The translations under genes were made by a program, and so were the position numbers. Source: Lutibaculum baratangense AMV1 (GTDB lineage Bacteria > Pseudomonadota > Alphaproteobacteria > Rhizobiales > Tepidamorphaceae). From it: a stretch of DNA of 64,000 bases. The stretch is from contig NZ_AWXZ01000035.1 in the NCBI RefSeq assembly GCF_000496075.1, positions 186,001 to 250,000 on the forward strand, read 5' to 3'. The notes under the pieces are model-generated. The model did no database searches. It was not told where the DNA came from and was given only the letters and a program-made list of their open reading frames with translations. Below are positions 58,340 through 64,000 of this stretch, one piece after another; position 1 is the first letter of the stretch, and each line of letters opens with the position of its first letter.

Positions 58340-59628
58340 TGCGCCGGCTCGGCCGCGAAGATCAGGCAGACGTTCTGGCCGCCGAACCCGAAGGAGTTCG
58401 ACATCACCCGCCTGACAGCCGCGTCCCGCGCCACATTCGGCACGACGTCGAGCGGGATGGCCGGATCCGGCACCTCGTAGTTGATCGTCGGCGGGATGCG
58501 GCCCTCTCTCATCGTCGTCAGCGAGAACACCGCCTCGACCGCGCCGGCAGCCGTCAGCGTATGGCCGATCATCGACTTGTTGGAGCTCACCGGCATCCGC
58601 GCCGTGCGCTCCCCGAAGACCGCCTCGAGGCCCATGTGCTCCATCTTGTCGTTCTCGGGCGTGCCGGTGCCGTGGGCGTTGATGTGGTCGACCTCGTCGG
58701 GGGATACGCCGGCATCGTCGAGCGCCGCGCGGATCGCGGCGATGATCGCGTGGCCGTCCGGGCTCGAGCGCGTGCGGTGGAACGAGTCGGCGTGCTCGCC
58801 GCAGCCTTCCACGACGCCCAGGATCTCGGCGCCCCGCGCCACCGCGTGCTCGAGGCTCTCCAGCACGAGGGCGCCCGCGCCCTCGGCCATCACGAACCCG
58901 TCGCGGTTCTTGGAGAAGGGCTTCGCGGCCGCCTCCGGCGGATCGTTCTGGGTCGACAGCGCGGAGAGGAGCGAGAAGCGGATCAGCGCCTCCGCATGGA
59001 TCGACCCGTCCGTGCCCGCCGCGATCACGGCGTCGGCGTCGCCCCGCCGGATCGTCTCGAGACCGAGCTGGATCGCCGTGCCGCCGGACGCGCAGGCCGT
59101 CGACAGGGAGACGGGCATGCCCTTCGTGCCGTAGGTCTCGGCCAGGTGCTCCGCGACCGAGCCGAACAGGAACCGGCGGTGGAGCTCCGTCCCCTTCTCG
59201 CGCGCCACCGCGAGGAGGCGGGGATAGTCGATCTCGCCGCCGCCGCTCGTCGCCGCCGCCAGCGCCCGGCGCTGCGGCCATTCGAGCTCGACGGGCGGCA
59301 CCGCGATGAACATCGGGCCGGGGAAGTCGCCCTTGCGCCCGATCGCCGCCTGCGCGACCGCCTCGCCGATCGCGAGGTCGGCCAGCCTCTCGGACAGTTC
59401 GGGCGCGGAGAACGGTTCGGCCGTCACGAAGTCGACCGTGCCGCCGATCTTCGTCCTCAGGTCGTCCGTCGGAAAGCGGGTGATCGCGTGGATGCCCGAC
59501 CGGCCGGCCGTCAGGGCCGCCCAGTTGTCATGGAGCCCCGCGCCGAGCGAGGTCACCACGCCCATGCCGGTCACGACGACGATGGGGTGACCGTTGCGAT
59601 CCCGGTAGCTCCTGCCACTGGTCGACAT
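58336..59628 (-). CDS. Beta-ketoacyl-ACP synthase FabF1-type (catalytic) of the VLCFA cluster
   Basis: 430 residues with the full thiolase-fold condensing-enzyme triad: Cys in VSLSTACASGGTAI, His in INAHGTGTPENDKME and His in SNKSMIGHTLTAAGA, with the gatekeeper MSNSFGFGGQN near the end. Start ATG 59628 follows GGAGA. It condenses malonyl-ACP with acyl-AcpXL to lengthen the VLCFA. It probably pairs with the degenerate ketosynthase encoded just upstream (59664-60854). Confidence 0.92.
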   Translation of the reverse strand: MSTSGRSYRDRNGHPIVVVTGMGVVTSLGAGLHDNWAALTAGRSGIHAITRFPTDDLRTKIGGTVDFVTAEPFSAPELSERLADLAIGEAVAQAAIGRKGDFPGPMFIAVPPVELEWPQRRALAAATSGGGEIDYPRLLAVAREKGTELHRRFLFGSVAEHLAETYGTKGMPVSLSTACASGGTAIQLGLETIRRGDADAVIAAGTDGSIHAEALIRFSLLSALSTQNDPPEAAAKPFSKNRDGFVMAEGAGALVLESLEHAVARGAEILGVVEGCGEHADSFHRTRSSPDGHAIIAAIRAALDDAGVSPDEVDHINAHGTGTPENDKMEHMGLEAVFGERTARMPVSSNKSMIGHTLTAAGAVEAVFSLTTMREGRIPPTINYEVPDPAIPLDVVPNVARDAAVRRVMSNSFGFGGQNVCLIFAAEPAQ

Positions 59629-59663
59629 GATCAGTCTCCGGACGTGAGGGAAGGCCGCCTGCG

Positions 59664-60854
59664 TCAGGCCTTCCGCAACAGGGCCATGGCTTCGCCGCGC
59701 CAGTGGCCCCAGCAATTGACGAGAGCGCTGTCGGGCGCGGTGGCCGGCCGCTCATTTCCGCCGCGCGGGGCGAAGCTGCCGCCGTGTTTCAGGTTGATGG
59801 CGGCGAGGGCGACGAGGGCCGGGAACTGGATCTCGAGCCCGTGACCGATCGCCGAGCCGAGGGCCCTGACGGAGCCTCCGCCGTCGGCGAGCGGCTGGAG
59901 GAAGCCTTGCTCCTCCTCCGTCAGGCCGGCGATGCCGGTGGCGCCGGAGAAGACGGCGAGGCTGCCCTCGATCCCGCCTGCAAGCGCGTCGAGCTGCCGC
60001 CGCGCTGCCGCCGCTGCGTCGCCGGGGCCCCGCCGCGTGTAATCCGTCTGGACCCCCGAGATCCTCGCGATCGGCTCGGCGCCGCGTGCCCGCGCGTGGC
60101 TCTCGCTCTCGAGCACGAGAAACGCGCCGACCGAGCCCGTTATGACACCGCCGCCATGCGCTGCGCGCTCCCAGACCGGAGCATAGTCCTCCCGCCACTG
60201 GAAGCCGCCGAGCTCGAGGAGCAGCAGCATGTCCCAGCGCTCGGCGTTGTAGGATCCGCCGACGAGGCAGATCTCGCTCTGACCTGCGGCGATCCGCCCG
60301 TGTGCGCTCGAGATCGCGGACATGCCGGCCGCCTCCTCGCCCATCAGCGTGCGCGACGAGCCCGTCACCTTGTGGACGATCGAGATGTTGCCGGCCAGGA
60401 GGTTCGGCAGCTGCGCGAGGAACAGCGTCGGCCTGAGCTCGGTCGAGAGCTTCGCGTTGAGGAGCCGCTCGGGATCCTCGGCATCCCGCAGCGCCGTGAC
60501 GATCGCCGAATCGACCTCCGCGTCGCGTTCGCCGCCGCCGGCCGCGACGATCATGTCGGTGCGGTCGAGCAATGCCTCGTCGCCCTTGACGCCGGCATCT
60601 TCCAGAGCGAGGCCCGCCGCGTAAGTGCCGATGCGCTGCCACGGCTCCATCTGCCGCTGGTCGCCCTTCTTGGGGATCTGGCGGTCGAGCTCGAGCGGCA
60701 CGATCGGGTGAACGGGATAAGGCGCGAAGCGCTCGCGGTCGACATTCGGCCCGGCCCCGGCGACCAGCGCCTCGTGATGCGCCTCCTGGCCCTCGCCGAG
60801 GCTCGAGACGATGCCGATGCCGGTGATCCAGACGCTCCTGTCGCCGGCGCTCAT
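59664..60854 (-). CDS. Beta-ketoacyl-ACP synthase-like protein without active-site Cys (FabF2-type)
   Basis: 396 residues with the ketosynthase fold (VWITGIGIVSSLGEG at the N-terminus, LVNCWGHWRG near the end). The usual Cys segment is replaced by HKVTGSSRTLMGEEAAG (residues about 161-176), with no Cys at the nucleophile position. The first catalytic His region (NAHGT in FabF1) reads VFSGATGIAG, while the second His remains in GSAIGHGLEIQ. This resembles a chain-length-factor subunit that dimerises with an active ketosynthase. Its start overlaps the fabZ stop. Confidence 0.88.
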   Translation of the reverse strand: MSAGDRSVWITGIGIVSSLGEGQEAHHEALVAGAGPNVDRERFAPYPVHPIVPLELDRQIPKKGDQRQMEPWQRIGTYAAGLALEDAGVKGDEALLDRTDMIVAAGGGERDAEVDSAIVTALRDAEDPERLLNAKLSTELRPTLFLAQLPNLLAGNISIVHKVTGSSRTLMGEEAAGMSAISSAHGRIAAGQSEICLVGGSYNAERWDMLLLLELGGFQWREDYAPVWERAAHGGGVITGSVGAFLVLESESHARARGAEPIARISGVQTDYTRRGPGDAAAAARRQLDALAGGIEGSLAVFSGATGIAGLTEEEQGFLQPLADGGGSVRALGSAIGHGLEIQFPALVALAAINLKHGGSFAPRGGNERPATAPDSALVNCWGHWRGEAMALLRKA

Positions 60855-61318
60855 CACGCGACCTCCAGCGGGAATCCGAGCCGCTCCGCATAGCTGCGCA
60901 TCTCGGTCCGGAAGTCGGGGCTCGGGAACGGCATCACGCGGAAGGTCAGCTTCGCGCTCGCGACGGCCGAGCCCTCGTGGCGGATAGAGGCTTCGGTCAT
61001 CGCGAAGCCCGAGCCGTCGTGCTCGACCCTGGCTTCGACGTCGAGCTCGTTTCCGGGCGTCACGAACCGCCTGAGCTTCGCCTCCCGCACGCCGGCGAGG
61101 AAGGGCATGCCTTCGAATCCGTTCATGCCGAGGATCGCGAAGCCCGAGGTCTGCGCCATCGATTCGATCAGGAGCACGCCCGGCATCAGCGGGTGGCCGG
61201 GGAAGTGGCCCTCGAAGATCGTGCTCTCCTCGGGAACGACCGCGCGCGCGCGCGCCGTCCCCGCCGCGGTGTCGACGGCCTCGATGCGGCTGATGAGCTG
61301 GAAGTACTCGGGCCTCAT
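60854..61318 (-). CDS. 3-hydroxyacyl-ACP dehydratase (FabZ-like) of the VLCFA cluster
   Basis: 154 residues of the hot-dog fold. The catalytic His and Glu are in FEGHFPGHPLMPGVLLIESM. GVREAKLRRFVTPGNELDVE is the second strand region. It removes water from 3-hydroxyacyl-AcpXL in the elongation cycle. It lies 18 bases after acpXL and is coupled to the next ketosynthase gene. Confidence 0.92.
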   Translation of the reverse strand: MRPEYFQLISRIEAVDTAAGTARARAVVPEESTIFEGHFPGHPLMPGVLLIESMAQTSGFAILGMNGFEGMPFLAGVREAKLRRFVTPGNELDVEARVEHDGSGFAMTEASIRHEGSAVASAKLTFRVMPFPSPDFRTEMRSYAERLGFPLEVA

Positions 61319-61336
61319 GTCGCGCCCCCGCCTGCC

Positions 61337-61618
61337 TCAGGCCGGCTTGGCGGCGGTCAGCTCGTCGATCCGGGCGCAGAGGTTCTTGAGGACGAAGTAC
61401 TCCTCGGCGTCCGCCTTGCCTTCGTTCACGTCCTGCGTCCACTGCTCGAACGGCATCTTGATGCCGAACGCCTTGTCGATCGCGAAGGCGATGTCGAGGA
61501 AGTCGAGGCTGTCGATGCCGAGGTCGTCGATGACGTGGCTTTCGGGCGTGATCTCCTCGCGCGGAATGTCGCACGTGTCGGAAATGATGTCGGCGACCGT
61601 GTCGAAGGTGGACGACAT
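61337..61618 (-). CDS. acpXL: Acyl carrier protein AcpXL
   Basis: 93 residues, acidic. The phosphopantetheine Ser37 is in [20 protein letters not shown]. Features typical of AcpXL rather than the housekeeping AcpP are the extra length and [20 protein letters not shown] then EEYFVLKNL. It carries the 26-30 carbon chain made by the following enzymes and hands it to LpxXL. As first gene of a seven-gene minus-strand operon it marks the promoter side; selA is divergent with 266 bases between. Confidence 0.95.
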   Translation of the reverse strand: MSSTFDTVADIISDTCDIPREEITPESHVIDDLGIDSLDFLDIAFAIDKAFGIKMPFEQWTQDVNEGKADAEEYFVLKNLCARIDELTAAKPA

Positions 61619-61884
61619 GAGCAGGTGTTCTCCAAGGATGCGGATACGCCGGCCGGTGCGTCTCGCACGAGCAGACCCGCCCACCTTGCGGCGGCGCGGC
61701 ATTTTTGCCCTCGTAGCCGAGCGCGGGAGGAAGTGCAATGCCCCTGCAGCACCATCAGCCGTGTCGGCAGGACCTCAAGGGCCGGAGGCCTCGCCCCGGA
61801 TGCCGCGTGGGGCGTTTGCCTTTCGCGGCCGGAGATAGCAGATTCCGCCCTCCGGATCCCGAATCTCCAGCCTGCGGCAGGGGC

Positions 61885-63303
61885 ATGAACGAGCTCGCAC
61901 GTCTTCCCTCGGTCGAAAGGCTGGTGCAGGCCCCGGAAGCCGCTCCGCTGGTCGAGGCGCATGGCCGCCGGGCGGTGGTCGAGGCCCTGCGCGCCGTCCT
62001 CGCGGGTGCCCGCGAGGCGGTGCTGGAGGGAGGCGCCGCGGTGCCCGCGGAAGCCGAGATCCTCGCCTCCGCCGCCCGCGCTCTCGCGGCGGAGGCGGCA
62101 CCGTCGCTGCGGCCGGTCCTCAACCTGACCGGCACGGTGCTGCACACCAATCTCGGACGCGCGCCCCTGCCGGAGGCGGCGGTCGATGCCGTCGCGGCGG
62201 TGGCGCGCGGGGCGTCGAACCTCGAATTCTCCCTCGACGAGGGCCGGCGCGGCGACCGCGACGACCATGTGGAGGACCGTTTGCGCCGCCTCACCGGCGC
62301 GGAGGCCGCGACCGTCGTCAACAACAACGCCGCCGCCGTCCTGCTCGTGCTCGACACTCTCGCGCGGGGGCGCGAGGCGATCGTGTCGCGCGGCGAGCTG
62401 ATCGAGATCGGCGGCGCCTTCCGCATGCCCGAGATCATGGAGGGCGCGGGGGTGCGGCTGCGCGAGGTCGGCACCACGAACCGCACGCACGCCCGCGACT
62501 TCGAGGGGGCGATCGGCGAGGCGACGGGCCTCGTCCTCAAGGTCCACAAGAGCAACTACGAGATCTCGGGCTTCACGAAGGAGGTGCCGGAGCGCGAGCT
62601 CGCCGCCATCGCCCGCGCGCGGGGCATCCCCTTTGCCGTCGATCTCGGCAGCGGCAGTCTCGCGGACCTCGCGGGCTTCGGCCTGCCGCACGAGCCGACG
62701 CCGCGCGCGTGCCTCGAGGCCGGCGCCGATCTCGTGACCTTCAGCGGCGACAAGCTCCTGGGCGGCCCGCAGGCAGGCCTCGTCGTCGGCCGCGCCGACC
62801 TCGTGGCCCGGCTGAAGCGGAACCCGCTGAAGCGCGCGCTACGCTGCGACAAGATGACGATCGCGGCCCTGTCGGAGGTGCTGCGCCTCCATCTCGATCC
62901 GCCGCGCCTCGCCACGCGCCTGCCGGCCCTGCGCCTGCTGACGCGGCCCGAGCCGGAGATCCGCGCGATGGCGGACGCGCTCATGCCGGCCGTGGCCTCG
63001 GCGCTTTCAGGCCTCGCCGCCGTCGAGCGGGTCGAATGCGCGAGCCAGATCGGCAGCGGCGCCCAGCCGGTCGACCTCCTGCCGAGCGCGGGCCTCGCGA
63101 TCGCGCCGCTAACTGATGGCGGCGTGGCGGGGCCATCCGCGTCCCGCATCCTCGCCGCGCTCCGCCGCCTGCCGTTGCCGGTCGTCGGGCGCATCGCGAA
63201 GGACCGGGTCGTCCTCGACCTGCGCTGCCTCGAGGATCCCGCCGCGCTCGCCGACCAGCTGCCGGCCTTGCGCGCGGCGCTGTCGCGGGAGGCGGAGGCG
63301 TGA
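61885..63303 (+). CDS. selA: L-seryl-tRNA(Sec) selenium transferase SelA
   Basis: 472 residues of fold-type I PLP enzymes: LARLPSVERLVQAPE at the N-terminus, LNLTGTVLHTNLGRAPLPEA, VVNNNAAAVLLVLDTLARG, the PLP Lys in TFSGDKLLGGPQAGL, and KRNPLKRALRCDKMTIAAL. It converts Ser-tRNA(Sec) to Sec-tRNA(Sec) using selenophosphate. Start ATG 61885 follows GCAGGGGC; the open frame upstream lacks family similarity. It overlaps selB by four bases. Confidence 0.95.
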   Translation: MNELARLPSVERLVQAPEAAPLVEAHGRRAVVEALRAVLAGAREAVLEGGAAVPAEAEILASAARALAAEAAPSLRPVLNLTGTVLHTNLGRAPLPEAAVDAVAAVARGASNLEFSLDEGRRGDRDDHVEDRLRRLTGAEAATVVNNNAAAVLLVLDTLARGREAIVSRGELIEIGGAFRMPEIMEGAGVRLREVGTTNRTHARDFEGAIGEATGLVLKVHKSNYEISGFTKEVPERELAAIARARGIPFAVDLGSGSLADLAGFGLPHEPTPRACLEAGADLVTFSGDKLLGGPQAGLVVGRADLVARLKRNPLKRALRCDKMTIAALSEVLRLHLDPPRLATRLPALRLLTRPEPEIRAMADALMPAVASALSGLAAVERVECASQIGSGAQPVDLLPSAGLAIAPLTDGGVAGPSASRILAALRRLPLPVVGRIAKDRVVLDLRCLEDPAALADQLPALRAALSREAEA

Positions 63304-64000
63304 GGAGGGCACTCGTCGGCGTCGTCGGCCATGTCGACCACGGCAAGACCGCGCTCGTGCGCGCGCTCACCGGCAGCGAGACCGACCGGCTTAAGGAGGA
63401 GAAGGCCCGCGGCCTGTCGATCGTGCTCGGCTTCGCGGTCCTGAAGCGGGCGGGCGTCGAGGTCGATCTCGTCGACATGCCTGGCCACGAGCGCTTCGTG
63501 CGCGCCATGATCTCCGGCGCCACCGGCATCGACGCGGTGCTCCTGGCGGTCGACGCCGGGGAGGGCGTGAAGCCGCAGACGGTCGAGCATCTCGACATCG
63601 CCGCCCTCGTCGGCGTCCGGCGCGGCGTCATCGCCGTCACGAAATGCGATGCCGCCGCCGCTGCCGACGTCGCGGCGGCGGGGGAGGCGGCGCGGGCGCT
63701 CTTCGACCGCCGCGGCATCGAGGCCCTGGCGGTGGCCGAGACCTCCGCCGTCTCCGGGCACGGGATCGATTTGCTGGCCGGCGCGCTCGCCTCGCTGGCC
63801 GCCGAGCCGGGCGAGCCCGACCCCGGCGCGCCGTTCTTCCTGCCGATCGACCGCAGCTTCACCGCTAAGGGCTTCGGCTCGGTCGTCACCGGCACGCTGC
63901 GGGGCGGCGCGCTTGCGGTGGGGCAGGAGGTCGAGATCGTGCCCTCCGGCCGGCGTGCCGAGCTGCGCGGCCTGCAGATCCACGGACAGGCGGCGGAACG
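63300..64000 (+). CDS. selB: Selenocysteine-specific elongation factor SelB (5' part)
   Basis: The first 233 codons are in the window; the frame is open to the end. Start GTG 63300 overlaps the selA stop (GTGA). GTPase motifs are present: G1 VGVVGHVDHGKTALVRALTG, G3 DMPGHERFVRAMISGATG, G4 as TKCD and G5-like SAVSGHG, followed by the start of domain II (FTAKGFGSVVTGTLRGGALA). It delivers Sec-tRNA(Sec) to UGA codons with a SECIS element. Presence of selAB implies a selenoprotein such as formate dehydrogenase elsewhere. Confidence 0.95.
   Translation, partial: MRRALVGVVGHVDHGKTALVRALTGSETDRLKEEKARGLSIVLGFAVLKRAGVEVDLVDMPGHERFVRAMISGATGIDAVLLAVDAGEGVKPQTVEHLDIAALVGVRRGVIAVTKCDAAAAADVAAAGEAARALFDRRGIEALAVAETSAVSGHGIDLLAGALASLAAEPGEPDPGAPFFLPIDRSFTAKGFGSVVTGTLRGGALAVGQEVEIVPSGRRAELRGLQIHGQAAE

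Noticed and set aside
61619-61884. Possible selC tRNA or SECIS near selA
   Set aside because: No long-arm tRNA(Sec) cloverleaf or TCA anticodon arm could be traced by eye in the gap between acpXL and selA.

Overview
The window is high-G+C DNA (roughly 70 percent by eye), densely coded on both strands, with short intergenic gaps and many 1-4 base start/stop overlaps. The gene set points to an alphaproteobacterium of the order Hyphomicrobiales (Rhizobiales). The main markers are a rhizobial-order che operon, CpdR, a ROSE-type RNA thermometer on an Hsp20 gene, a suhB/alpha-r14-type small RNA, and the acpXL-lpxXL cluster that puts a very-long-chain fatty acid on lipid A. I see no insertion sequence, prophage, CRISPR array, rRNA or tRNA. 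This looks like ordinary chromosome.

Layout. Positions 1-395 hold the end of an FAD oxidoreductase, followed by a PAS/HTH regulator. Positions 2001-15184 are a chemotaxis block: an orphan periplasmic Cache-like protein, three chemoreceptors (a periplasmic sensor, a cytosolic globin-coupled oxygen sensor and a multi-span membrane sensor), then STAS protein-cheY-cheA-cheW-cheR-cheB-cheY-cheD and a CheT-like protein. After a DMT exporter and a lone Lrp-type ligand domain comes a TPP riboswitch with thiM, thiD and a translationally coupled TRAP binding protein (16657-19500). Positions 19632-29336 are metabolic and envelope genes: a PQQ-type sugar dehydrogenase, sulfotransferase, FAH-family hydrolase, FadL porin, LpxH-like phosphatase with a GT4 glycosyltransferase, threonine/serine dehydratase and dgcN-dgcA for D-glutamate.

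Positions 29457-34627 encode an MCE/Mla-type lipid transporter (STAS-permease, ATPase, a repeat-expanded MCE protein and a lipoprotein). Then come motB-motA (PomAB-like), an outer-membrane barrel, galU, galE, a lytic transglycosylase and a degenerate SGNH protein. Glutamate synthase gltD-gltB fills 42957-49044. Threonine aldolase, hsp20, a small exported His/Arg-rich protein, an alpha/beta hydrolase and hisN follow, then the small RNA, N-formylglutamate amidohydrolase and cpdR.

Positions 55524-61618 (minus strand) are the seven-gene VLCFA-lipid A cluster. It includes a FabG-type reductase and a second ketosynthase that lacks the catalytic Cys. The window ends in selA and the 5' part of selB, so the organism probably decodes selenocysteine.

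How it fits together: the left third is sensing and taxis, supported by the motAB stator at 34678-36309. The middle is envelope and lipid trafficking plus nitrogen metabolism. The right end builds the outer-membrane lipid. The observations I rate highest are the near-identical C-terminal tails of CheD and the CheT-like protein, the leader ORF under the TPP riboswitch, the SGNH pseudoenzyme, the Cys-less ketosynthase, the repeat-expanded MCE protein and the two structured RNAs.
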